Part shown: positions 36,544 to 45,629 of the stretch, one piece after another
How the letters are laid out: the number at the start of each line of letters is the position of its first letter
Numbering within the stretch: the first letter of the stretch is position 1
NCBI RefSeq assembly: GCF_000020725.1
Contig: NC_011146.1
Coordinates: forward strand, 3,409,501 to 3,473,500
Origin: Citrifermentans bemidjiense Bem
GTDB taxonomy: Bacteria; Desulfobacterota; Desulfuromonadia; Geobacterales; Geobacteraceae
DNA: 64,000 nucleotides
Reading direction: 5' to 3'
Made by a program: the position numbers and the translations under genes
The notes under the pieces: model-generated
Told to the model about the DNA's origin: nothing
Seen by the model: only the letters and a program-made list of their open reading frames with translations
The model's database searches: none

Positions 36544-37193
36544 ACTTGATGCAATCTCCCTCCGCGAATGGCATCCTGGAGTATCCCCGCCCTTTCTTCG
36601 TTTAGTTTCTGGTACAGGGACATTGTCAGCATCTCGAACTCGTCAGCGGCATACATGTCGCCATCGTAAATGCGGCGCTCGGCAAATATCACTTCCTTCT
36701 GCAGCACCGTCGAGACATTGCGAAGGTTGATAAGATCGACGTTGCGATTAAGTAGACGCTCTAGCTCAAGGTGCAATGGGCTCTGGCAAAGCGAGCCCAC
36801 CATCTTCGATTCCTCTGGCCTGAGCAGCAGAGCGATATCGACATCGCTGTCATCTCGCTCGTCTTCAGTAGCATAAGAACCGAAGAGATAGATTGCCTGG
36901 ACGGTGGGATGGTGTTTAAGGATGGCATCAACATAAGCGAGCCCCGCCTGTTCCTTCCCCAACCGGTACAAGGTGTCCGCGTCAATACCGAGTTCACCGT
37001 CGCCCCACTCTATCCCGTGTCCCCATTCCTCCACCGCGGCACTGATAAAAAATGCCGGCTCTCTAAGTTTTTCGTACCCCGGAGAGTCCAGATATTCCGC
37101 CAGTTCGACCGTAGTATGCTTGCCGGAGCGCCAAACTATGGTCACTCTCGACGGCGCCTCGGCGGCAACCGATTTGATCATCTGTTGAGTCAT
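36540..37193 (-). CDS. DUF2442-MNT fusion, nucleotidyltransferase antitoxin
   Basis: 217 aa. Residues ~15-85 form a DUF2442-like domain (VTIVWRSGKHTTVEL ... PAFFISAAVEEWGHGIEWGDG). Residues ~88-210 are a minimal nucleotidyltransferase with GSYATE (105-110) and SDVD (116-119), the metal-binding motif. MNT antitoxins transfer AMP to HepT. Fusion of DUF2442 upstream of MNT is unusual and may help DNA binding or substrate choice. ATG 37193 has GAGG nine bases upstream; further upstream frame is not supported. Confidence 0.8.
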   Translation of the reverse strand: MTQQMIKSVAAEAPSRVTIVWRSGKHTTVELAEYLDSPGYEKLREPAFFISAAVEEWGHGIEWGDGELGIDADTLYRLGKEQAGLAYVDAILKHHPTVQAIYLFGSYATEDERDDSDVDIALLLRPEESKMVGSLCQSPLHLELERLLNRNVDLINLRNVSTVLQKEVIFAERRIYDGDMYAADEFEMLTMSLYQKLNEERAGILQDAIRGGRLHQV

Positions 37194-37365
37194 AACGTCA
37201 TCCTCTGTTCCAATAGTGCAGATGAATGCGGAGTGCCATGTTCGCGGCCGAAAACGTCTATCTTCCTGTTTCGGTTGTGCTGGAGACATGCCATGCGGTC
37301 GCAGTATAGGGAACATTATTCCCTGTGTCAAACCTCTAGGTTTTCGGTCCCGGCATGTCTTCGCA

Positions 37366-37515
37366 GATTTTAGTGTCGAACCTAGGGCGATTTAAAGTAC
37401 ACGGACTACGCCCTGCTGTTGAGAGTCTAAAACTGATTTTCGATGAGGTAAGACGAAAGCATCCCGATGTATATGCTTCCGTGGGATCTTGTGGAATGCT
37501 TTGTTGCAGGAGACA
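37366..37515 (+). pseudogene. Possible fragment of a D-Ala carboxypeptidase/extensin-like protein
   Basis: LGRFKVHGLRPAVESLKLI, then DVYASVGSCGMLCCR resembles the region before the catalytic site of M15/extensin-like peptidases. The rest is missing. Assigned from pattern memory only. The remaining part of 37194-37639 shows no gene. Confidence 0.35.
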
Positions 37516-37639
37516 GAGAGGTGGTTGCAGGGGGTGGGTCGCCATCTTCACTGATCTTCCGGATCGCCGCTCAGTATCCCAATCTACCTGTCGCTGGCGG
37601 TGAAGTTCGACGGCTCGGCTGCTCGTCATCAATTTGCAG

Positions 37640-38548
37640 CTAAAGAGCGGGCGCCTGCAGCGCGACCGGCATGGCCCTGCCGGCGATAGGACCCATCTCT
37701 ACCGCGCAGGCAGGGGCGTCGGCGCCATACTCGGTGGCCGCTTGGCTAAGTGTGACAAAGCGCACCCCGCTCGCGGACAACCCAACGAGAAGTTCCCGGA
37801 AGGTGGCGAGAAGGGCATTCCCCTCCAGTTCCGCGTGAATGGTGTGCACGTTCAGCCCGGGCTTGAGACGCTTCAGGTAGATATCGTTGACGGTGGCGGC
37901 GGTGACGCCGTTTTCACCGATCAACTCGTCCATCGTGGGCCAGGTGGAGGGGACTTGCAGGGTCTTGAAACGCTTGCCGGAAAAGACGGGATAGAACGGG
38001 AACTCTCCCCTTGTGTCGCTACAGTAGGTAAAGCCGAGCGCATCCTGGGCCTCGAAGGATGTCGAGGTTACGGTCCAACCGGGGGCGGCACTTGTCGCCG
38101 CGCGGCAGCCGAAGATCTCCTGGAACGCGGAACTGGCGCGTCCGAGCTCAGCAGCCACCTCTTCACGGGAAAGCTGCCGCAGGTGGTCGTGCCAGTGTAC
38201 GTGGTCCCAGCAGTGGATCCCCGTCTCGTGCCCCGCATCCTTCACGCTCGCGATGACCCCCGCCAGGTTTGCCCCGATGAGCGGTGCGGGAAGCAGGGTG
38301 CCGTAGAGCATGGTCTTCAGCCCGTACATAGCGGGAGCCTTGGTCCGCAGCATCTTGGCGAGGAACCCCTTGTGCAGCAGACGGCGCACGGCCTTTCCCG
38401 AGTTGTCGGGGCCTAGGGAGAAATAGAAGGTGGCGCGCACCCCGAATTCTTCGAAGATCCGCAGCAGGTTGGGGATGCCGTCACGGGTGCCGCAGAAGGT
38501 GTCTACGTCGACCTTGAGGGCGAGGGTCGGACTTTGCTGTTGAGGCAT
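37640..38548 (-). CDS. arnD: ArnD-like deformylase
   Basis: 302 aa. NodB-type polysaccharide deacetylase fold with LKVDVDTFCGTRDGIPNLL, HETGIHCWDHVHWHD (metal His and Asp) and APGWTVT, all matching ArnD. Reaction: removes the formyl group from undecaprenyl-phosphate-Ara4FN on the way to lipid A modification. Last gene of the arn operon, 24 bases after the formyltransferase gene. Confidence 0.92.
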   Translation of the reverse strand: MPQQQSPTLALKVDVDTFCGTRDGIPNLLRIFEEFGVRATFYFSLGPDNSGKAVRRLLHKGFLAKMLRTKAPAMYGLKTMLYGTLLPAPLIGANLAGVIASVKDAGHETGIHCWDHVHWHDHLRQLSREEVAAELGRASSAFQEIFGCRAATSAAPGWTVTSTSFEAQDALGFTYCSDTRGEFPFYPVFSGKRFKTLQVPSTWPTMDELIGENGVTAATVNDIYLKRLKPGLNVHTIHAELEGNALLATFRELLVGLSASGVRFVTLSQAATEYGADAPACAVEMGPIAGRAMPVALQAPAL

Positions 38549-38572
38549 GAGGGCTCCGTTTGGTGGCTGGGA

Positions 38573-39484
38573 TCAGGCGAGGAGTTCGCCGTTGCAGGAG
38601 GTCTTTTCCACGAAATCGGAAGCTGAGAGTTCCGTATCCCCTTCAAGCTGCAGGCTTCGGATCTCCAGTAGCCCCTCCCCTGTGCCGACTAGCAGCGGCC
38701 GGGTGGAGACCACGCGTCCCGGCTCTCCCGCTCCCTCGACAGGAAAGGCCTGCCATACAAGCAGTTTTTGGCCGGCAAGGGTTGTGAAGGCGCCTGGGTA
38801 GGGGTGGGTGACGCCGCGCACCAAATCGTAGATCCGGCGCGCGCTCAGGTTCCAGTCGATGCGGCCGTCCTCTGGTTTGCGGCCGCCGCAGTAGTTGCCG
38901 GCCTTGAGGTCCATCGGGATGCGCGGTGCGGTTCCGGCGACCAGTTGCGGCCAGGCGCGGCGCAGCACGGTCACGGCGGCGTCGGTCACCTTGTTGAAGA
39001 CGTCGAACGCCGTGTCCTTAAAGGCGATTTCCACCGCTTCCTGGTCGACGATCTCGCCGGCATCCGGTTTCTCCACCATGTAGTGCAGGGTTGCCCCGGT
39101 GCTTGTTTCGCCGTTGATCACCGCCCAGTTGATCGGGACGCGTCCGCGGTACCGCGGGAGGTAGGAGCCGTGCAGGTTGAGGGCGCCGCGTCTCGCCAGG
39201 GTCAGCACCTCGGGCGAAATCATGTTGCGGTAGTAGAAAGAGAGGAGGAAGTCCGGGGCAAGTTCGGCAATCCTCTCGCGGTTTTCGGCATCGTTGACGT
39301 TGCCGGTCAGGCAAGGGATGCCGTGGCGGGCGGCCAGTTCGCGTACCGAGCGGAACCAGATCTCCTCGCTCGCCGAGTCCTCGTGGCTGAAGACGAGGCG
39401 GACGTCGGCCCCCTGGCGGATCAGTTCCTCCAGGCAGCGGTAGCCCACGTTGTGGTAGGCGCAAACTACGACCTTATCCTTCAT
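38573..39484 (-). CDS. arnA: ArnA formyltransferase domain as a separate protein
   Basis: 303 aa. Formyltransferase fold: LNLHGSYLPRYRGRVPINW with catalytic N and H, EKPDAGEIVDQE with catalytic D, and a C-terminal domain (GRKPEDGRIDWN). In E. coli it is fused to a decarboxylase; here the decarboxylase is a separate gene at 41588. Reaction: N-formylation of UDP-L-Ara4N. ATG 39484 has CGGAGG, and the gene overlaps arnC by 11 bases. Confidence 0.9.
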   Translation of the reverse strand: MKDKVVVCAYHNVGYRCLEELIRQGADVRLVFSHEDSASEEIWFRSVRELAARHGIPCLTGNVNDAENRERIAELAPDFLLSFYYRNMISPEVLTLARRGALNLHGSYLPRYRGRVPINWAVINGETSTGATLHYMVEKPDAGEIVDQEAVEIAFKDTAFDVFNKVTDAAVTVLRRAWPQLVAGTAPRIPMDLKAGNYCGGRKPEDGRIDWNLSARRIYDLVRGVTHPYPGAFTTLAGQKLLVWQAFPVEGAGEPGRVVSTRPLLVGTGEGLLEIRSLQLEGDTELSASDFVEKTSCNGELLA

Positions 39485-40412
39485 CGCTTCCTCCGTGTAT
39501 CCTGCGCACCACGTAGCGCGGCCTGCGCCGCACCTCCTGGTAGATCCTCCCCACGTACTCTCCCACGATCCCGATCCCGAAAATGGTGACGCCGATGAAG
39601 AAGAACAGGATGGCGAACAGGGTGAAGATCCCTTCCACCTCGGCGCCGACCACAAAGCGCCTCGCCATGAGGAACAGGGCGAAGGCAACGGCACCGAGCG
39701 CGGTGATGATGCCGGTAAGGGCGAAGAGTTGCAGCGGCACCACGGAAAAGCCGGTCATCAGGTCGAAGTTCAGGCGGACCAGCTTGTAGAGCGAGTACTT
39801 GCTCTCTCCCTCGCTGCGCTCCGCGTGCGCCACCTCGACCTCGCTAGGGCTCGACGCGAAGGTCTGGGCGAGGGCCGGGATGAAGGTGCTTGCCTCGCAG
39901 CAGCGGTTGATGTTGTCCACCACGTTGCGGTGGTAGGCGCGCAGCATGCAACCGTAGTCGGTCATCCTCATGCCGGTCATTTTCCGCGTGGTTATGTTGA
40001 CCAGGCGCGAAGCGCTCTTGCGGAAGAACGTGTCCTGCCGGTTTTGCCGGATGGACCCCACCACGTCGTGTCCAAGCTCCATTTCGGCTACCAGCTTGGG
40101 TATCTCCTCGGGCGGGTTCTGCAGGTCCGCGTCCAGGGTGATCACGATCTCGCCTCGGCTGATCTCGAAGGCGGCCATGATGGCCATGTGCTGGCCGAAG
40201 TTGCCGTTGAATTCGATCACCCGCACTTCAGGGTATTCCCCGGCCATGCGTTTCAGGATTTCCAGCGAGCGGTCGCGGCTCCCATCGTCGGTGAAGATGA
40301 TTTCAAAGGGGCGCCCCATCCCGCGCAGCACGGGGTAGAGGCGCCCCATCAGGTTGTCTAGGTTCCCTTCCTCGTTGTAGACGGGAACGACGATGGATAG
40401 GTAGGGGGTCAT
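39474..40412 (-). CDS. arnC: ArnC, Ara4FN undecaprenyl-phosphate glycosyltransferase
   Basis: 312 aa. GT2 fold with SIVVPVYNEEGNL, FTDDGSRDRS, DADLQNPPEEIP and a C-terminal pair of membrane helices (~230-255, ~265-290). Transfers Ara4FN from UDP to undecaprenyl phosphate at the inner membrane. It overlaps arnB by 4 bases and the formyltransferase gene by 11. Confidence 0.9.
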   Translation of the reverse strand: MTPYLSIVVPVYNEEGNLDNLMGRLYPVLRGMGRPFEIIFTDDGSRDRSLEILKRMAGEYPEVRVIEFNGNFGQHMAIMAAFEISRGEIVITLDADLQNPPEEIPKLVAEMELGHDVVGSIRQNRQDTFFRKSASRLVNITTRKMTGMRMTDYGCMLRAYHRNVVDNINRCCEASTFIPALAQTFASSPSEVEVAHAERSEGESKYSLYKLVRLNFDLMTGFSVVPLQLFALTGIITALGAVAFALFLMARRFVVGAEVEGIFTLFAILFFFIGVTIFGIGIVGEYVGRIYQEVRRRPRYVVRRIHGGSDEG

Positions 40413-41572
40413 TTGCGGTTCCTTGCGATCACGATCTTTACAGCTTCAACTACGTCGCGCGCGTCTTCTTGCGTCATTTTCGGGAAAAGCGGCAGCGACA
40501 GGATGCGGTCGGAGGCGTAGTCGGCGTTTGGGAGCGAGTTTTCCGGCTGCGGCAGGTTGGCCTGGTACCAGGCGTGTCGGTGTACCGCCTTGTAGTGCAG
40601 TCCGGTGCCGATGTTGAGTTCCTTCAACTGCGCCATGAAGCCGTCCCGGTCGATGGAGAGCCGCTCGATTTTAACCAGCGGCGTATAGAGGTGCCAGGCG
40701 TGGCGCTGGCTGTAGGGGGCGTACGCGGGGAGGCTTAGTTCAGCCACGTCGGCAAGCTCTTGGTTGTAGAAATGGGCGATCTCGGTGCGCCGGTCGATGA
40801 AGCCGTCCAGCTTGGGGAGCTGGTGGATCCCCAGGGCCGCCTGGATGTCCATCATGTTGTACTTGAAACCGGGAAGCACGATGTCGTAGCCCGGCGTCCC
40901 GCTCACCGCGAAGCGCTTCCACGCCTCGCGGCTCATGCCGTGGAACTTCAAAAGCGACACCTCTTCGGCAATCGCTTCATCCGCGGTGCAGACCATCCCC
41001 CCCTCGCCGGTGGTGATGTTCTTGTTGGGGTGGAATGAGAAGATGGAGATGCTGTCCAGGGAGCCGATTTTGCGCCCCTTGTACTCGGTGCCGGCGGCGT
41101 GTGCCGCGTCTTCGATGACGGTAAGGTTGAACTCGCGGGCCAGATCGAAGATCGGGTCCATGTCGCAGGACTGCCCCGCGAAGTGCACCGGGATGATGGC
41201 CCTGGTGCGCGGGGTGATCTTCTCTCGTATCTTCCCGGCGTCTATGTTAAGGGTTCCCGGCTCGATATCGACGAGGACCGGCTTAAGGCCACAGAGAACG
41301 CAGATGCTCACCGTAGAGGCGAAGGTCATCGGGGTGGTGATCACCTCGTCCCCTTCCCGGAATTTCAAGGCCAAAAGGGTCAGGTGCAGCCCGGCGGTGG
41401 CCGAGGAGAGGGACACCGCGAACGGGGCGCCGACATAGGCGCGGAACTCCTCCTCGAAGCGCTTTACCTTCGGTCCGGTGGTGATCCAGCCCGATTTGAG
41501 TGAATCGACCACCTCGTTGATTTCGGCATCCTCGATGGTCGGGGTGGAAAAGGGTAGAAATTCGCTGCGCAC
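40409..41572 (-). CDS. arnB: ArnB, UDP-Ara4O aminotransferase
   Basis: 387 aa, DegT/DnrJ/EryC1 fold. PLP lysine in FSFHPNKNITTGEGG, EDAAHAAGTEYKG before it, and FKYNMMDIQAALG after. Makes UDP-L-Ara4N from the 4-keto sugar with glutamate. Lies 15 bases after the decarboxylase gene and overlaps arnC. Confidence 0.92.
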   Translation of the reverse strand: MRSEFLPFSTPTIEDAEINEVVDSLKSGWITTGPKVKRFEEEFRAYVGAPFAVSLSSATAGLHLTLLALKFREGDEVITTPMTFASTVSICVLCGLKPVLVDIEPGTLNIDAGKIREKITPRTRAIIPVHFAGQSCDMDPIFDLAREFNLTVIEDAAHAAGTEYKGRKIGSLDSISIFSFHPNKNITTGEGGMVCTADEAIAEEVSLLKFHGMSREAWKRFAVSGTPGYDIVLPGFKYNMMDIQAALGIHQLPKLDGFIDRRTEIAHFYNQELADVAELSLPAYAPYSQRHAWHLYTPLVKIERLSIDRDGFMAQLKELNIGTGLHYKAVHRHAWYQANLPQPENSLPNADYASDRILSLPLFPKMTQEDARDVVEAVKIVIARNRK

Positions 41573-41587
41573 GTGGCCTCCGGTAGC

Positions 41588-42628
41588 TTACAAAAGGTGC
41601 TGGATGGTTTCCCGCTTCTCGATCAGGTAGAAGTCGAGGGTCTCTTTCAACGCGTCATCCACAGTGGTGCGCGGCTCCCACCCCAGTCGTGCCTTGGCGT
41701 TTTTCACGGAAGGGACCCTGTTCAGCATGTCCTGGTACCCCTTTCCGTAGTATTGCGCGGAGCTGACCTCGATTATGGGGCAGGCAAGCGCCTTCTCCCG
41801 GTATTCGGGGTACTGCTGTACCATTGCCACAAGCTTATGGGCAAGTTCCTTTACCGACAGGTCGTTGTCGGGGTTGCCGATATTGAAGATCCCGGAATCG
41901 GCGCAGCCGTCACGGTTCTCAATGATCCGCATCAGGCAGTCGATACCGTCCTCGAGGAAGGTGAAGGAACGGCGCTGCTCTCCGCCGTCCACGAGCTGGA
42001 TCGGCTCGCCGGCCAGGATGTTGTAGAGGAACTGGGTCAGGACGCGGGAACTCCCCTCCTTCGCGGTGCTGATCGAGTCCAGCTTCGGGCCGATCCAGTT
42101 GAAGGGGCGGAACAGGGTGTAGCGCAGTCCCTCATGGGCGCCGTAGGCATAAATGACCCGGTCCAGCATCTGCTTGGCGCAGGAGTAGATCCAGCGCTCC
42201 TTGTTGATCGGGCCCAGCATGAGCGGCGAGTTCTCCTCGTCGAACTCGCGATCGGGGCTCATCCCGTAGACCTCCGAGGTGGAGGGGAAGATGATCCGCT
42301 TGTTGTACTTGGCGCAGAGGCGAATGATCTTGAGGTTCTCCTCGAAGTCGAGTTCGAAGACCCTGAGGGGGTCTTTGACGTAGGTGATGGGGGTGGCGAT
42401 GGCAACCAGGGGGAGCACCACGTCGCACTTTTTGATGTTGTACTCGATCCATTCCTTGTTGATGGTGATGTCCCCTTCCAGGAAGTGAAAGCGGGAATTG
42501 CCGATGGAACGCTCCAGCTTATCGCTGGCCATGTCGAGGCCAAAGACCTCCCAGTCGGTGGTGGTCAGGATGCGATGGGTGAGGGCGTTGCCGATGAAGC
42601 CGTTAACTCCGAGAATTAGTACTTTCAA
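41588..42628 (-). CDS. arnA: ArnA decarboxylase domain as a separate protein
   Basis: 346 aa SDR-fold protein: GVNGFIGNAL for NAD, STSEVYGM and YSCAKQMLD (YxxxK), and PFNWIGPKLD, as in the C-terminal domain of ArnA. Reaction: oxidative decarboxylation of UDP-glucuronate to the UDP-4-keto-pentose used by ArnB. The formyltransferase half is encoded at 38573. ATG 42628 has AAGGAG. Confidence 0.9.
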   Translation of the reverse strand: MKVLILGVNGFIGNALTHRILTTTDWEVFGLDMASDKLERSIGNSRFHFLEGDITINKEWIEYNIKKCDVVLPLVAIATPITYVKDPLRVFELDFEENLKIIRLCAKYNKRIIFPSTSEVYGMSPDREFDEENSPLMLGPINKERWIYSCAKQMLDRVIYAYGAHEGLRYTLFRPFNWIGPKLDSISTAKEGSSRVLTQFLYNILAGEPIQLVDGGEQRRSFTFLEDGIDCLMRIIENRDGCADSGIFNIGNPDNDLSVKELAHKLVAMVQQYPEYREKALACPIIEVSSAQYYGKGYQDMLNRVPSVKNAKARLGWEPRTTVDDALKETLDFYLIEKRETIQHLL

Positions 42629-42689
42629 TGGTTTCTCCTTTGCTGCTGATAACGCTCCGGCTGCGGTGACCGCGCCGGAACCAGAATGT

Positions 42690-44351
42690 TTATCTGTTGG
42701 TGACGAGGTAGTGTTTCGAACTCTGCCACAGGATGCGCGGCGGGATGACGGAGCCGGCTTTAAGTTCCCCCAGGGTTTCCCGCTGAACCATGGCGTACAC
42801 CGGCTTGGGCCCGTTCCAGAGCGCGAGGAATGCGGGGCGCTCCAAAAACCAGGCGGACTGGTCGCCTATCTTGCTGCCGAATTCGATCTCGCCGGCACCG
42901 TCGAAGATGGCGACGCGCCGCCCCGCGTAGAAGGAGAGCCCCTGACGCAGCCCTTGGCTTACCAGCACAGCGTCCGGGCTGGCAAGCCGTTTGACTATTT
43001 CGCCCGGCTCGCGGTACGACTTGCGCTCCGCGAAGATCGGGAAGACGAATTGGGGCGCGGCCAGGAAGAGGAGGATCGAGCCAAGAACGAGGCCGCCTAA
43101 GAGCAGGCGCGGGTCCCGGCGCCTGGCCGCCGCGAGGGCGACGATCCCCTGCGCGAGGAATATCGAACCGATGACGCTTCCTCCGACGAATGTCACGAGT
43201 GGCCCGTGCGCCACCAAAGGGTACAAGACGGCGGCGCAGCCCAAAAGGATGAGGACGCAACCGAATACGAGCGCGGGGCGGCGTAGCGGACGGAACTCCC
43301 CGTTCAGCGCTTTATCGAACAGCGCGCCGATGAGTATGGCGAGGGCCGGGTAGACCGGCAGGATGTAGGCAGGCAGCTTCGAGTTCGACTTCGAAAAAAA
43401 CACGAAGATGATGATCGCCCACAGCGCGAGGTATAGGCGCGCCTCCCCGCCGGGGAGGGTGCGCTCGCGCCAGAAGCCGCGCAACGCCGCCGGGATGAAG
43501 AAGGACCAGGGGATCATGAAGCCGAAGAGGATGGGGATGAAGTACCAAAACGGCTGGTAACGGTGATGCACCGTGGTCAGGAAGCGCTCGAAATGCTCGT
43601 GAATGAAGAAGAACTGGAAGAACTCCGGGTTGTCCCGGCACACCAGCACGAACCAGGGGGCCGCGACCGCGAAAAAGAGGATCAGCCCGGTGAAAAGGCG
43701 CATCTCTTTCAGGATCCGCCAGCGACGTGTGAGCACGATATGCCAGAAGATAACCGCGCCGGGAAGGACCATGCCGATGAGCCCTTTGGCGAGGACCGCC
43801 AGGGCGGCGAAGAGGTAGAAAAGGTAATAGTAGCCGGCTTTGGGGCGCTCGGCTTCCCGGGCGGCCAGTATGTAGCTCCCAAGCGCCGCCGTCATGGTGA
43901 AGGTGAGCGGGATGTCGGTGATGTTCATCCGGCTCTGGATGAGGAAGCCGGTGCAGCAGCCAAGGACCAGGGCGCTCAGCAGGCCGACGCGGCGCCCGAA
44001 GAGTTCGCGCCCCAGGTGGTAGCTGAACAGCACCGTGCCGAGGCCGCTCAACGCGCAGGCGAGCCGGGCAGAAAATTCGCCGATGCCGAACATGGAGAAT
44101 GATAGTGCGTTCAACCAGTATAGAAGCACTGGCTTTTCGAAATATTTAACGTAATTGAGCAGCGGAGTGATCAGGTCGCCGCGTTCCAGCATCTCGCGGG
44201 GGATTTCTGCGTAGCGGGTTTCGTCGGGGTCGATGAGCGGGGAGTGGCCCAGAAACTGAAGAAAGAGCAGCCCAAATACGAGGGTTAATATCAGGAGGTC
44301 GCGTCGGCGCGATTCATCTGGCCGGATGCGGTCGTACAGCGGAATCTGCAT
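42690..44351 (-). CDS. arnT: ArnT, lipid A Ara4N transferase
   Basis: 553 aa, about 12 membrane helices, PMT/GT83 family. The first periplasmic loop motif DPDETRYAEIPREML carries the catalytic acidic residues. Transfers L-Ara4N from undecaprenyl phosphate to lipid A, giving polymyxin resistance in other bacteria. Start at 44351 has GGAG nine bases upstream; 30 codons of frame upstream lack a ribosome site. First gene of the arn operon. arnE/F flippase genes are not seen. Confidence 0.9.
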   Translation of the reverse strand: MQIPLYDRIRPDESRRRDLLILTLVFGLLFLQFLGHSPLIDPDETRYAEIPREMLERGDLITPLLNYVKYFEKPVLLYWLNALSFSMFGIGEFSARLACALSGLGTVLFSYHLGRELFGRRVGLLSALVLGCCTGFLIQSRMNITDIPLTFTMTAALGSYILAAREAERPKAGYYYLFYLFAALAVLAKGLIGMVLPGAVIFWHIVLTRRWRILKEMRLFTGLILFFAVAAPWFVLVCRDNPEFFQFFFIHEHFERFLTTVHHRYQPFWYFIPILFGFMIPWSFFIPAALRGFWRERTLPGGEARLYLALWAIIIFVFFSKSNSKLPAYILPVYPALAILIGALFDKALNGEFRPLRRPALVFGCVLILLGCAAVLYPLVAHGPLVTFVGGSVIGSIFLAQGIVALAAARRRDPRLLLGGLVLGSILLFLAAPQFVFPIFAERKSYREPGEIVKRLASPDAVLVSQGLRQGLSFYAGRRVAIFDGAGEIEFGSKIGDQSAWFLERPAFLALWNGPKPVYAMVQRETLGELKAGSVIPPRILWQSSKHYLVTNR

Positions 44352-44417
44352 TAATGTTACTCCAGGGTTCCTTTTGTTCGTCGGTGCCGGCATAAGACAG
44401 CCCCGGGTGGAGCGGAC

Positions 44418-44475
44418 AATATAGGGGATGGTGCATTGCATGAAAATGACACGCGCATTACATTGCTGTCATTTT
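44418..44475 (-). promoter_or_regulatory. arn promoter with overlapping palindrome
   Basis: On the minus strand TTTTCA (44446-44441), 17 bases, TATATT (44423-44418) make a plausible promoter. A perfect inverted repeat, AAAATGACA (44443-44451) and TGTCATTTT (44467-44475), overlaps and precedes the -35. It is a likely operator for the arn operon; the regulator is not known. Confidence 0.55.
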
Positions 44476-44831
44476 ACTACATTTTATTTTCATTGTCTGT
44501 CAGAGGAGGCCTTCGTCACCAGGCATAGAGAGCGATCATGTGGATTTCAGGTTCTTCATCGTCATCAATCATAGAGGGCGTCTTCTTTTTTGGGGGCCGC
44601 TAACTGTCAGAGCAACTCGCCCGGTGCATCTGACTCATCTTCTTTCCCTACTTCAAACAGAAGGTTTTAACCGAAGGAGAATCTATCAGATTTCTAATTC
44701 ACGAGCAACCACTTATGTCTCAGAAAAATTCTTGGTAATTGACGGTTGCTTGCGAGTCTCCAGCTTTCAGTTCCCGCCTCTGTCACCGGAAGTGCGAAGA
44801 TAGGGAACAGGTGGGCAGAGAACCAAAAATT
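44476..44831. other. Intergenic, no gene recognised
   Basis: 356 bases between the arn promoter and the GIY-YIG gene. Short frames lack family features. Confidence 0.5.
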
Positions 44832-45074
44832 TTACATAAAGTGCTTTTTCCTGAAGGCGAGGCCGGAGCAGGTCTTGAGATATTTCTCGAATGCGGAGGC
44901 TTTGGCTTCGTCGGCGAAGGCATGGTAGGTGATGATTCTCCAGGGGCGGTATTTTGAGGTGTGGGGGGATTGACCGGCGTTGTGGGAGGCAAGGCGCTTG
45001 TCGACGTCGGAGGTGAGGCCGACGTAGTGCCGGTCGGGATGGGGGATGCTTTGGAGGAGGTAGACGTATTTCAT
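44832..45074 (-). CDS. GIY-YIG endonuclease-like protein
   Basis: 80 aa. YVYLLQS and HYVGLTSDVDKRLASHNAG reproduce the GIY-YIG core (YVY...YVG, R in KRL), and ends with an E in SAFEKYLK. The family includes UvrC-like and homing nucleases, and small solo members have no known role. ATG 45074 has GGAG six bases upstream. Confidence 0.82.
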   Translation of the reverse strand: MKYVYLLQSIPHPDRHYVGLTSDVDKRLASHNAGQSPHTSKYRPWRIITYHAFADEAKASAFEKYLKTCSGLAFRKKHFM

Positions 45075-45147
45075 CTGGGGCTCCATTTTTTGGGGGGGGA
45101 TTGGGGTTGGGGAAGTTTAGCTGGGTTTTTCGGGGCGGCAATAAAGG

Positions 45148-45245
45148 CTGGGCGTGGAGACACGCCCAGCAAGCGCCGTTGGGGATGGAATTTTAACGGC
45201 CGGAGGCCGTTAAACAAAGTTTTATCGGGCGTGGAGACACGCCCG
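45148..45245. repeat. Short palindromes around GGGCGTGGAGACACGCCC
   Basis: The palindrome GGGCGTGGAGACACGCCC occurs at about 45150-45167 and 45227-45244, with TTAACGGCC/GGCCGTTAA (45193-45213) between. REP-like cluster next to the element boundary. Confidence 0.7.
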
Positions 45246-45339
45246 AAGCCTTTGTTTGGGGGACGGTTTGCTGAATGGGGAGAGTCCACCTTCGCTAAAC
45301 GTCCGCCTTCGTTGCACTTCGGCGAACAGCTACGGTGGA

Positions 45340-45418
45340 CAACCTTCGCCAAAACCAAAGGCTCCGGTCGGCTCTGATGAGCCAACCGGAGCCTTGGCGA
45401 AGGTTGGTGGAGGTGGCG
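45340..45418. other. Left attachment site of the ssrA element, with cruciform
   Basis: TGGTGGAGGTGGCG (45405-45418) is an exact copy of the 3' end of the tmRNA gene at 51500-51513, including CCA, in the same orientation. Just left of it a large inverted repeat, CAACCTTCGCC ... GGCGAAGGTTG (45340-45406), holds an inner AAGGCTCCGGT/ACCGGAGCCTT stem. Two TACCCCC arm-like sites lie inside the element at 45482 and 45493. Confidence 0.8.
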
Positions 45419-45629
45419 TCCATAGCACTAGCATCACAAATACCTGTTTTGATGGAGTAATAAATATAAATTATTTTACGATACCCCCAAATGTACCCCC
45501 GAATGTTTTTAGCTCGATTTTTACGAACCGTCCAACGACCAGAAACATCACAACATATGTCTCACCACAAAGGGGACAAAAACAATTCAAAGCACCGCTA
45601 TAATCTATGCATTGCTGTGTTCAATTCGG

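Noticed and set aside
45256..45603. Plus-strand frames across the left attachment site
   Set aside because: They run through inverted repeats and the att site and lack family features.
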